Shown piece after piece: positions 43,241 to 52,558 of a DNA stretch of 64,000 bases. Origin of the DNA: Chrysophaeum taylorii. Taxonomy: Eukaryota; Sar; Pelagophyceae; Pelagomonadales; Pelagomonadaceae. The stretch is from the NCBI GenBank assembly GCA_029834535.1, contig JAQMWT010000181.1, forward strand, positions 25,756 through 89,755, given 5' to 3'. The notes under the pieces are model-generated. The model was not told the DNA's origin, searched no databases, and saw nothing but the letters and a program-made list of their open reading frames with translations. The position numbers were made by a program, and so were the translations under genes. How positions within the stretch are numbered: the stretch's first letter is position 1; each line of letters opens with the position of its first letter.

Positions 43241-45137
43241 CGAACTTGAGTTCGGTGTCTAAGGCAGGGGGGGGCGGTGCGTCGTCATCCTGGTGCGCAG
43301 CAGGGTCACTTGGAGGTGCATCCTCATCATCACGAGTAGCGAGAGTATCTTCGTAGGACGAAGATATATAGTTTAACGACATTTCGGTCAAGCAGTTGCT
43401 GGAAATAGACATCATAAAAGATTGTGCCAAAGACAAGGTATCTGTGCTGCACGTGGTGGAAGCTTGGTCAACGGTCATGAGATTGGACACATAGGATTCT
43501 TCGTCATGGCAGCAGTATGTTGGAAGGTAGGGTCCAACATAATGGGATTTAATATCGGCGACGATGAGCAAAAGGTGCTTGTACAGAGCGCTGTACGTAC
43601 CGGCAGGCAGAGCATTGCTGAGCATGTCACAGCAAAGGTCATGGCGTAGAGACAAGAGGAAAGACTCCTGTTGTTTGGTGTGGTTGTTAGCACGAATCAA
43701 CTCCGGTCGAGTGGGGTAGCGTAATTTCCCGTTGCGAGGGTCGAGTAAAATAATATTGGCATACCCTCGGACGGTTGGCAATGGAGCAAGCATTGAGTGG
43801 ATTTTAGAGCCGAGTTTGCGGTCACTTCCACGAAGGTACCCTATATAGCGACTATGAGATAAGTGGTGATCTTCCAGAGCAAAAAGAGAATCCTTGTAAT
43901 CGAAAGAGTTGTCGGTGGCCTTGTAGGTAAGGCAGCCAGGCATCACGAGAGCGCATCTGGACACGAGGTTTTGTATGGCGGTGCCATAGGTGGTAGCGGA
44001 GCCAACTTGGGGAAGGGCTTGGACTATCCACAAGTAACCCATAAACGGCTCCATATATATGGACCTGTCCCGGTCGCGGGGGATGTCGGAAGCAGTGAAC
44101 GTATACGTGCTTCCGAAGGCGTCGATGGGAGTTGGATTTTTGGTGGTGGCGTTCTCTATGGTGAGGTTGCCGTCGGAATGGTGGCCACCAGTTAAGAAGT
44201 AAGAGTTGTGTGATGTTGATGAGGTTGTAAGTAATAACCTGTGTGACGGTTGGTTAGTTTCGAAAACGGTTATGTAATAGGACACAGGAGTGGGTGAGTT
44301 AGTATGTAAGCTTGCGAACACGTTATAGAGGATTGTAAAAATCTTGACGTGTATAGGATGTGTTGCATTGGGTAATGGCTCCATAGAGGAGCGTTTAAAG
44401 CACAACTGATGGTAAGTACACTCGGGTTGAACAGAGTGAGTACGTTGCTCGTGAGCCTGTTGTGAGTGAAGGCGAAGTAGTAACATATTGAGGGATTCAA
44501 GGTCAGCCATAGTAAGCTGAGCAGAACCTGTGCGAGAGTAAGGTGCAAACGTTTTAGGAATGGACATGTATGGAGGATCAGGGAACACCCGGATCCAGTC
44601 TTTGGTTAGGTGGTTAGGTAGCCAAAGGCGCTTGGGGATAGCTTGCAGATCATCCACGATCTTTAGGAAGGGGCGTGGATGGAGGATGGGCCACGATGAT
44701 AGTTTAATTGGTCCAGTAGAATATCTGCGGGCGACGCATATCCACCTTTCTCTAGATTGGTAGTCGCCACATAGGTAGGTCGGGAACCTATCAACAACAT
44801 CGACACAGTAATCAAGGGTAGTATAGATAAGGTTGGCCACTGTGATGTGGTCTTGATGACAGTACTTATGCGGAGGCGTCATCTCAACCAGTAGTACCAA
44901 GGGCTGGAGTAGCTTGATGACAGACAGCATGCTGTCGAAAAGAGAATCGTCCAGCAGACTGTGTAAGTCTTCTGACTTTTGTTGTTTTAGTAAATTCCTG
45001 TTTGTGCAGGGAGGAGTGATCTCGATTATATCACAATAGAATGAGCGCCTTTCCTCGGGTGAGATTAGGTGAAGATGGTTGATAAAGGCGGGGAGAGATT
45101 CAAATAATAGTACAGTAGGAAAACGGTGGCGTAACAT
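42969..45137 (-). CDS. C5-cytosine methyltransferase-like domain and IN zinc region of E7
   Basis: A 722-codon frame, open at its 5' end. Motif IV: DIIEITPPCTNRN with Cys44 (45006-45008). Motif VI position: LLVEMTPP (84-86, Glu kept). Motif VIII: CGDYQSRERWICVARR (123-138), very close to the Q-S-R-x-R of known C5-MTases. A region of ~330 residues that could be the target-recognition domain includes IDAFGSTYTFTASD and HHLSHSRYIGYLRGSDRKLG. Then LRYPTRPELIRA (motif IX position) and LSNALPAGTYSALYKHLL (motif X, about 43590-43625). TEMSLNY (43368-43388) ends the domain. The final part is the IN zinc region (HRVHHCPDN, CTDCIAHNK). The family methylates cytosine C5 using S-adenosylmethionine; activity here is untested. 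Confidence 0.78.
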   Translation of the reverse strand: MLRHRFPTVLLFESLPAFINHLHLISPEERRSFYCDIIEITPPCTNRNLLKQQKSEDLHSLLDDSLFDSMLSVIKLLQPLVLLVEMTPPHKYCHQDHITVANLIYTTLDYCVDVVDRFPTYLCGDYQSRERWICVARRYSTGPIKLSSWPILHPRPFLKIVDDLQAIPKRLWLPNHLTKDWIRVFPDPPYMSIPKTFAPYSRTGSAQLTMADLESLNMLLLRLHSQQAHEQRTHSVQPECTYHQLCFKRSSMEPLPNATHPIHVKIFTILYNVFASLHTNSPTPVSYYITVFETNQPSHRLLLTTSSTSHNSYFLTGGHHSDGNLTIENATTKNPTPIDAFGSTYTFTASDIPRDRDRSIYMEPFMGYLWIVQALPQVGSATTYGTAIQNLVSRCALVMPGCLTYKATDNSFDYKDSLFALEDHHLSHSRYIGYLRGSDRKLGSKIHSMLAPLPTVRGYANIILLDPRNGKLRYPTRPELIRANNHTKQQESFLLSLRHDLCCDMLSNALPAGTYSALYKHLLLIVADIKSHYVGPYLPTYCCHDEESYVSNLMTVDQASTTCSTDTLSLAQSFMMSISSNCLTEMSLNYISSSYEDTLATRDDEDAPPSDPAAHQDDDAPPPPALDTELKFDVRRKRHIPAHPIPRKSLAHGSTEYLNAKERANRFHRVHHCPDNVAAKAPNVLARPGFSASDIPYRDLCTDCIAHNKRHPHKHFNATKPL
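43368..43388 (-). other. Putative protease site TEMSLNY (MTase|IN border, E7)
   Basis: The site lies between motif X of the MTase and the Asp-rich linker before IN. E9 (58663-58683) and E10 (60776-60796) have it at the same place. Confidence 0.5.
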
Positions 45138-45164
45138 ACGAACAAGCGTATCGATTTAGGGTAA

Positions 45165-45780
45165 GGATCAGGTAGGCGCGCGAGCCAGGCTGTGATCCTC
45201 CAAGCCGTCTACGGCGACCTCGCAGACTGTTTCCACGACCCGCGGCGGCTCTTTCAGCGCGCCATTCTCACGCCCCGTTGAAACGATGTTGTCGATGCTG
45301 ACAACGCGCGCATGAATGACCGCGGCCTTTTTTCCCGGAGACGAGGCGTCGGAGTTCTTTTCGGCCGACTAGGTTGGGTCGGAAGACGACGCCTCGCTCT
45401 CAAGAGTCGAGTTTTGAACTCCCTGACAACCAACGGCATGCTGACTTTGATCGCGAGCTTAAAGTCTTCGCAACCTCGACCCGTCGCTCGGCCACTGCAA
45501 CGGTACCAGATACATGATCGATCGTGTCGTTGTCACCGAGGCTCCTCCAACCTGTATCCCTTAAGGCCCGCCGACGCCAAACGATCACCAAGAGCCAGGG
45601 CCAGACGCCCCGCGAGGTCGGCGTCCTCTTGCCCAAGCCCGTCTTCTGTCACGTCCAGCTCTACGTGGCTCTCTGTCGATCGGCAACCCCGAGGATATCC
45701 TCTTCTTGGTCGACGACTCCACCCTACTCCACACGTGCTGCGCAATACCGATAAGCCCCCTCCCGGCGTCTACGCGCGCA
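45165..45780 (+). pseudogene. Helitron Pif1-like helicase fragment
   Basis: Plus-strand codons show the last motifs of Helitron-type helicases: RLFQRAILTPR, a TGA, then NDVVDADNARM (about 45265-45315); NLDPSLGHCNGTR (about 45474); VVVTEAPPTCIP; and KSQGQTPREVGVLLPKPVF followed by HVQLYVALCRS (about 45592-45685). These match the helicase motifs near the end of the Rep-Helicase. Frameshifts and stops occur between blocks. Nothing upstream of motif V is present. It fills part of the gap between E7 and E8. Confidence 0.75.
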
Positions 45781-46128
45781 CTGTAGGTGAACTTACTGGG
45801 ACCAGGTGAACTTACTGGGGTTAGAGATTGGGACTAGGTGAGCTGAGTGACCAGGTGAACTTACTGAGACCAGGTGAACTTACTGGGGTTTTTAGAGTAA
45901 ACTCAAGGGTTGGCGGCGCGTGCGGATCGAAGCAGCTTGGGTTGGCGGGGGTGAGAGCGACGAGCTCAAAGGAGAGTGGGGTGAGTGGGTGTGAGTACGA
46001 GTGGGTTTACGCCGATCTTACTGGGGTTAGAGATCGGGACTAGGTGAACTTACTGACCAGGTGAACGTAACCGGACGGTGAACTTACTGGGGTTAGAGAT
46101 TGGGACTAGGTGAACTTACTGGCCTGCA
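45781..46128 (+). repeat. Irregular repeats of AGGTGAACTTACTGGG
   Basis: The word GGTGAACTTACTG recurs about seven times, often next to GGTTAGAGATTGGGACTAGG. In the middle (about 45920-45995) lies a ~75-bp stretch similar to 10770-10850 near the 3' end of the LINE. The array is not a simple tandem repeat and may be the 3' region of the Helitron. Confidence 0.7.
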
Positions 46129-46130
46129 CT

Positions 46131-46189
46131 TGTCTAGAGATAGGTGTGAAATGTTCCAGTGTCGCACACATAATAGTGTAGCTCTCTGG
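46131..46189 (-). repeat. Fragment of the lineage C LTR end
   Basis: 59 bp match the outer 60 bp of the LTR at 1620-1680, ending with the same terminus CTCTCTGG on the plus strand. The next base is lineage A RT sequence (E8). Confidence 0.8.
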
Positions 46190-46190
46190 C

Positions 46191-47288
46191 GAACCTGTCC
46201 ATACCCTCCTAGGCATGCGCGTGTGTCGCACATCTGACGGTTCCATTTCTCTGGATGTGCAAGCCAAGCTGGATGAACTCTTCGCTGATCACCCAGTCTT
46301 GCAGCAACTGACCCCGCTTAAATATCCTATGTCATCGTCCTTCAAGTACAAAGATGGCGCTCCCAACTCTGAAACAGAGTTGTACATAAATTCGCACTTT
46401 GCCACCCTCCTTGGCAAGCTGGTGTTCATGCAAGTTGCCTGCGGACCTGACTTCTCGCAAGCCTTGGGCAGATGTTCGCGTGGTATGCATGCACCCACGT
46501 ATGTTCACGTCCAAATGCGAGAGCATTTGCTTCGCTACCTCTAGAAGCCGTAAAACCGCTTACTTCGCCTCTGGTTCCATCATAAAGGTAATGCCATTGA
46601 AGCTCACCTTCGCACTGTCTCCGCTAATCGAATTGATCTATCCACTGTGGTCGACTACCAACCGCAGGATGTATCTACTGGACAGTTTGATCCCTTAGTT
46701 GCCATGGTTGACGCTGACAATGCCCCTTCCTTAGCACAGGAAGATAGGAAATCTACCACCGGGTTTGTCTTCTATCTTTTCAACTGCCTTATTGGTTGGA
46801 AAAGCAAACTTCAACCGATTGTCTCCTGCTCAACTCACGAAGCTGAGTTGATTGCCCTCAGTATTTGTGCTGATGAAGCTGTTTGGCTACGCAAGCTGCT
46901 GTTGGAACTCTCCTTTGTCGTCAACCCCACCTTCTACGTCAACAATGCTAATGGTGAGAACACCGCTGATCCTGTTGACTTCGATGACAATGACAACCCA
47001 ATTGCTGAAGATATGCGCTTCATCAGAAGCCTACCTCTCTTGTCTGACAATGCTGCCGCTGTTCACACCTCTAATAACCCAGATGGGTCTTCTCGATCCA
47101 AGGCACTGTCGACCAGATGGTTTAAAATCCGTGAGTACATCTCGCTACAGAAAATACGAGTCCATCATGTTCCCGGCAAGCTGAACGTGGCGGATGGTTT
47201 TACAAAGCCACTTGCTGCTGAGTTCTCCACTTTTCGTTCTCTACTCGGTATGCATCATGCCTCTGACGACAAGCCTTTACAGGATTGA
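46191..47288 (+). pseudogene. RT end and RNase H of E8
   Basis: The RT part (46215-46544) ends at a TAG after LLRYL. Two frameshifts later RH is open from 46647 to 47288 with MVDADNAPSLAQED, STHEAELIAL, LSDNAAAVH and KIRVHHVPGKLNVADGF, so all three catalytic acids are present. It ends PLQD-TGA (47286-47288). Confidence 0.75.
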
Positions 47289-47306
47289 AGATGCCTAACT
47301 CTAGTG

Positions 47307-48960
47307 ACCGCAACGTCGTTAAACTAGCCCTGGCCTTACCTTCTTTTGCCACAAATTTTTGTACGCGTGCGAGTGTTGCTCGTGTCTTTTCTTGGCACTC
47401 CCGTGGCCGCGGCATCTCCCTAGTCGGTTGAAGGACAGTCCTTTCTCGCTCTCCACGGCCGAACCTTCCCCCAGGTTGTCGCAAAAGCAACGAACCATGA
47501 CTGCTACTACTGCTACCACACTGGCTGCTGCGGTTGCACCGACACCAGCCGTGCATATCTCACCTCAGTCGCTGACGTTCCAGGGCGGCCTCAGTATTGA
47601 CTATGCTGCTTACGAGCGAGGAATCTCTCTCCGTGAGAACTTCCGTGTCCCTGTCACCCCATTTGTCTCTTATTTTATGCGAGTGGAACTCACACTGCCC
47701 TATGAGTCTACTGACTTTTCATTGTTTGTAGACCTGACCACATTCATATCCATGCGCTTACCCATTACTATACTTTGGGAAGCTGCTCCTGCTATTGCTT
47801 CTATTGGCTGCTACAGAGGCCCCAAACGCGAACGTTTCATTTTGTCGCTTTCCTTTTTGTACGCAGTGCCTCAATGATCGTGGACAACCGACTTTCCTAG
47901 TCTCGACCACGTACAGTTCCAAGGCACAAACACCTCGTGAACTCCCCACTGAAGTGCTGAGTCACCTCAACACGGACGACCATAAGAAGAATGGTCACAT
48001 CCCCATTTCTGCTATTACCACGAACATTTGCTGCGCTTGTCACAACACCGATCAGTTTACTTGTGACTCTTGTTCGAACACAGAGTCGCACAGCTCAGGC
48101 TATGCAAGCCATCCATTCAGCATTTGATTACTACTGTTGCTCGATCGCGTGTACAACATCTTGACGACTACGCATCATCCTCTGATGATACAGAACCGCT
48201 ATCACTCCGGGATGTAATGTTCGGCCACACTTATACTCAGGCAGAACATTAAGACTTCCTGCGCCCCCTTTTTTTTAACGTTGACCGAAACGTCGTTAAA
48301 CTACTCACACTCCACGCTAGACGCTACTCTGGAGATATCTTCGCCATCGTTACCTACGTCTTCTGCTTCGCTTGCTGATTTCGACGTCTTGTGCCAACAA
48401 GTCGACCAACTCCAGGAAACTCTTCGAATATATATTACCGAGGCTGCCATTGCTTCATCACCTCCCTGGAGAACCGGCTCTTCCCTCCTACAGCCAACAC
48501 CCACGTGTTACTTATAACACTGTACACGATCACAGAGCTGTGGTCTCGCTTAACACTCACCGCTCATGACCAACATGCTGCCAACCACTCCTCCCCGGAC
48601 GATCACCTCCTTCATCTACGTGACAAGTTGCTCTCATGCTTCAGAGCATTCCGTCCGCTCTCATGTGAATCTGAAGACTCTTCTATCTTCGTTCGCCAAG
48701 TCAAACTTTTTGGAAAACCAACTGGACACCTTTAACTAGATTCTCTGTCGCCATCCATACTGAATGCTCTACTTGCACTCACCCTTCTCTTGGCACCACA
48801 TCATTCAGCTATTGGTGTTCACCACCTTACAGCAGAAGCTGACGATGATTGATAATCCTAACACACGGTCTGTTGTATCTGTGTTTCTTAATGTTCTGTT
48901 CTAAAGGGTCAAATCGACTCTCAGCTCCACCAAGTCCAAGTCCTAAGCCTCTTCTATACT
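47307..48960 (+). pseudogene. 3' ORF of E8, deleted and frameshifted
   Basis: After the RH stop the same frame reads TATSLN then TAG (47307-47327) and stays open to the equivalent of the 3' ORF start near 47380. The N-terminal domain (to about 47870) has one frame. The first CxxC (CTQC, 47862) and second (CCACHNTDQ, about 48035) remain, then a deletion removes about 120 residues. TETSLNY lies at 48284-48304, followed by a shortened coil. It shows that the 3' ORF is a general part of lineage A. Confidence 0.65.
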
Positions 48961-49091
48961 CTTGATGCTTCGTATGTGACCTCTGCGACCATCAAGACTG
49001 TATTCTCCTTTTTTTTTTTTTTTCCTTCATCATCATCTTTCTCAAGAGATGTTCTATAGACGCACCTTGCGCTTAAGACATCTCGAGGGGG

Positions 49092-49407
49092 TGCAGAGAA
49101 ATCTGCTGCCTCTTACCCTTATCCGTCCGTTGAGAACGTGATCTCTTCCTTACCCTTATTCTTCCTTTCTACACAATCAAATAGTCCTTTGATTTGTGCT
49201 CACGCTCATCATCTCGGTCTAGTGCGCCCCGAGGTATGTAGCACTATACACTTTACCTTCCTCGTGTAGTTCTAGATGCCGCCTGTCGTGTTCTGAGGAT
49301 ATAGGGAACATACCTTTTCATTCCCCGAATTAAATACTTCCAGACGTTCATGATGAGACGGGATGGTTTCCCAGGTGACTTACCACTGCTTGCTAAATGC
49401 TCTGCAG
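49092..49407 (+). repeat. 3' LTR of E8
   Basis: 316 bp, TGCAGAG...CTCTGCA, preceded by the polypurine run CTCGAGGGGG (49082-49091). It is the inverted counterpart of 36796-37108 and 52086-52400. Confidence 0.85.
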
Positions 49408-49440
49408 AAATGAAATACGCAATGCGGGGATCTCTATGAC

Positions 49441-51019
49441 ATGAACCCCACCAAGAACAAGGATGCTGCGAGCCGACGTTATTCTGTACTGAACCGTGGC
49501 CGCGGTGGCGTGTCATCATTATCCTCTCCTTTCAATGCATTAAATCCAGGCGTTGCTCCAACCAGTTCTCCTAATCGGAAGCATCAAACATACCTTTCGG
49601 TTGCTCAAGGAAATCAGTCCACGCCCGTGACTCCTAAGTCACAAACTGTCCAACAACAGACTAAATCGCATGTAGCAAATTCCGAGTACTTCTTGCTCAA
49701 GCATTGTAAATTCGATGCTATGGCGATGATGTCAGGGAATGTTCTTTCACTTGGCACCCAGCCACCGAATTTCTTGCTACCACCACCTAAAGATCCTCAA
49801 TGTTGGCATCAATCCATCCAACAGCTGCTTACGGAGGCACAACAAACAAACTGTGTTGACAACCTCCAATTCTTGAGCTCACTGCTATGTTTAAAGGCGA
49901 AGCGCATCCGGAACGCGCCTAACATACCGACCAACGAGGGTATTCGATTTCATCGATACCCACCCATTAAAGGGGTTGTCAAAGTACATGTGGCGTGTAC
50001 CAGATGTTATAATAAAACCAATACGCCGGGTACACCCCTTGTACTCGCTATTTGCACTGAAGATGAGCTTAAAACTGACAAAATCATTAAAATCATCGAG
50101 GACCATCTTGCGTCAGAACAACACGCTTCGCATTGTTTTGACGTACCGCGTCCTTTCTTTCTGTTGATTTGTGTCATGTGTAATCTGTCGTTGCACGGGA
50201 CAGCGTTAATTCGCAATAATCGACAATCTTTTCATCTTTCATGCTTTAATGATCCAGCTGCATGATCCCTTACCCTGATCGCCGACCGCATGGTTGCGAT
50301 GGAGGACGGTGCCTCATGAATCCTGAGCCTTGCGAGGGCATCCGCCCTCCCGGCGTAGGTTGGCACCTATTCGCCTCCCGGGCGGGCCGGTTGGCAGCCG
50401 GAACGTTCGCAGTGGGACGGGGTATGGCCGGGGGGCGAAGACGGAAGGTTATCGACGAGTTGGTTGTCAGTCACATCGCGGTCTCCTCGTCGCATGGCGA
50501 CAAGCTCGATGGTCACTCTCCGCCGACCGACCTTTCGGCGCTCCTCGTCTACAGGCCCGTGATTCCGGACGGGCACCTGTCGGTCCGGCCTGGCTCCCAT
50601 GCTCGGGAGAGGTCTGAAGTTAGTTAGTTAGTTAGTGAAGTGAAATACCAGCACCAGTCGAAACTTCATCTTCTGAACCCACGCCAGATAAATCTAACGA
50701 CAACATGGTTGAATCTTTACGCCAGTTAAAAGGAGAGATTCAATCTTTATCCTCACGTCTCACTAACAGTGAGCAGCAATTGATGGCACGAGATCAACAG
50801 CTATCGGTTGCGCTAAAGAACTTAACCCAGGTACAAGAAGCTTACGACACCTTAAACGCTCAAGTAACCGAGAATATTAAACACGTCGCGCTCTTGGATA
50901 ACATACTATCAAGCCACCAGATGCATCAGGATAATTTAATACCGACCTTAGCTGTCTTTGTCCACATAATCTCACGATCGCTCATTTCGTCTATTGGACA
51001 GTTTCCTGTCTGTCTGTAG
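49441..51019 (+). pseudogene. 3' ORF of a lineage C element, split by a SINE-like insert
   Basis: The first part (49441-50265, 274 codons) has RGRGG at residues 20-24, then a Ser/Thr/Pro-rich stretch and a domain with C186-x2-C189, C244-x2-C247 and C268. Spacing between the two CxxC pairs (54 residues) equals that of the E9 3' ORF (53), and RN-x-x-S-F-x-x-S-C is shared. The second part (from about 50640; ATG 50705 in frame) is a heptad-rich coil (SLRQLKGEIQSLSSRLTNSE). A retroposon (50273-50636) separates them. Overall identity to E9 is low, so the shared layout reflects old common origin. Function unknown. Confidence 0.62.
50273..50636 (+). mobile_element. SINE-like retroposon, copy 2
   Basis: It aligns with 13058-13447: both start CCCTGATCG/CCCTGCGATCG, share GGTTGCGATGGAGGACGG and TGGCTCCCATGCTCGGG and end with GTCTGAAGTTAGTTAGTTAG. 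No flanking duplication is obvious here. The two copies differ a good deal in the middle. Confidence 0.65.
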
Positions 51020-52085
51020 GACTTGACGAACCAGGCGAGCACACGACCAGAATCATCTCCTAGACATGTCTATAAAGGGACTCCATAGGTACACTCTCTG
51101 TCGAAAATATCTGCGAGTACGCAAATTCATAAACCAAAAACTCGCTGTCTAAGAGCAACGCCTTACTCGACACTTTCAATTCGACATGCTGCGCATGAAC
51201 CGCGACTTCATGTAATATACGCACCGAAATTGTATTCGAAGTCGCAAAGACCACCATAGTACATTTTTTGTATAGGAGTTACACGATATTTACTTATTAA
51301 TTATTTTCTTGTAATAATCCATGACTTATCGTGCCCGAACTATTCACAAACTCAAGCCTAATCTTATTGCGAGCTCGTTTGAACACGGCCCGTAACGGGC
51401 CCGCGGAGTACTTACTGCCCGTCGTAAAAAAGAAATCCTGCTCCATTTCAACGGATTCTCGTGGACATAAGTTATGCAAGCATCGCAGGATCACAGTGAG
51501 TTCCGCGCTTTGGACGGTTTCCGAGACACAGATCGTGCAGAGGCAGCGCGGGTGCACGCTGGGAGTGTTCCGTGCCTTTGACGGTTGCCGAGACTTTCTG
51601 ACTTTTTGGCGGCAGTGCGGTTCGGGCATGATACATGGCTCAATGTCGCTTGAAAGAAAGAGTTCCGCAATTTCCGAGACAGTTCACTGCGAGGACCCAG
51701 CGCGGTTCGGGCACACGGTAGCTCGGGAGATCGTCGAGGAACTTCGAGTGGAAGAGGCGCGGTTTGGACACCCATTTGTAAGTTTGCGGACAGTTACTCA
51801 TATGGAGCGAATTAGTAATGGTTTAGCAGTGACGCAACCCATATAGACGGCGCGACGTCGGACGCGGCCGGCTGTATTGCAAGCGGCATATTTTCCCGTT
51901 GTCTTTTCGGCTCGAGCTTGGGTATTCGGTGCACCGCGCCGGATGGCGGTCACAGCGGGGATGTTGGCCGTGACGTCCAGATGGATCAGGATCACGGGCC
52001 AGGTCAAATACATATGATGAGGCACAGAAATCTCTAATCGACGATGCTGCTCATAACTTACATGCCGCTATGTCTGATGCACAGG
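51020..52085 (+). other. Unassigned region with a 171-codon frame
   Basis: The first ~230 bp may continue the lineage C 3' ORF. From 51331 (GTG) to 51846 a frame encodes a protein with loosely repeated segments (VSETQIVQRQRG, then ISETVHCEDPARFGH and EEARFGH); the DNA has matching imperfect ~110-bp repeats around TTTCCGAGAC and GCGCGGTTCGGGCA. No ATG start is near and no family is recognised. 51847-52085 shows nothing clear. Confidence 0.35.
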
Positions 52086-52400
52086 TGCAGAGCATTTAGC
52101 AAGCAGTGGTAAGTCACCTGGGAAACCATCCCGTCTCATCATGAGCGTCTGGAAGTATTTAATTCGGGGAATGGAAAGGTATGTTCCCTATATCCTCAGA
52201 ACACGACAGGCGGCATCTAGAACTACACGAGAAAGGTAAAGTGTATAGTGCTACATACCTCGGGACGCGCTAGACCATGATGATGAGCGTATGCACAAAT
52301 CAGAGGACTATTTGGTTGTGTAGAAAGGAAGAAGAATGGTAAGGAAGAGATCACGTTCTCAACGGACGGATAAGGGTAAGAGGCAGCAGATTTCTCTGCA
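52086..52400 (-). repeat. 3' LTR of E9
   Basis: 315 bp with TGCAGAG...CTCTGCA ends, followed on the inner side by the purine run CTCGAGGGGG (52401-52410, complement). Confidence 0.85.
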
Positions 52401-52558
52401 CCCCCTCGAGATGTCTTAAGCGCAAGGTGCGACTATAGAGCATCTCTTGAGAAAGATGATGATGAAGAAAAAAAAGAAGGAAAGAAAGGAGAATACAGTC
52501 TTGATGGTCGCAGAGGTCACATAAGAAGCATCAAGAGTATAGCAGGGTGTCTTAGGGC

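Larger units (their letters stand above)
36796..45150 (-). mobile_element. E7: Copia-type element, lineage A, 5'-truncated
   Basis: Read on the minus strand: MTase (from 45137), IN, linker, RT, RH, 3' ORF and 3' LTR. The 5' LTR, gag and PR are missing; the sequence changes at about 45150 into Helitron-like DNA. The LTR inserted in the MTase of E6. Only a few frameshifts break the frames, so the copy is fairly young. Confidence 0.85.
46191..49407 (+). mobile_element. E8: Copia-type element, lineage A, 3' part
   Basis: It begins inside RT (EPVHTLLGMRV context), where a lineage C LTR end inserted, and runs through RH and a damaged 3' ORF to a complete 3' LTR. It is in opposite orientation to E7 and very similar to it. 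Right of 49407 lies the lineage C 3' ORF, so E8 appears inserted in that element. Confidence 0.82.

Noticed and set aside
45781-46128. CRISPR-like array
   Set aside because: Repeat units vary in length and spacing and there are no uniform spacers; the setting is eukaryotic mobile DNA.
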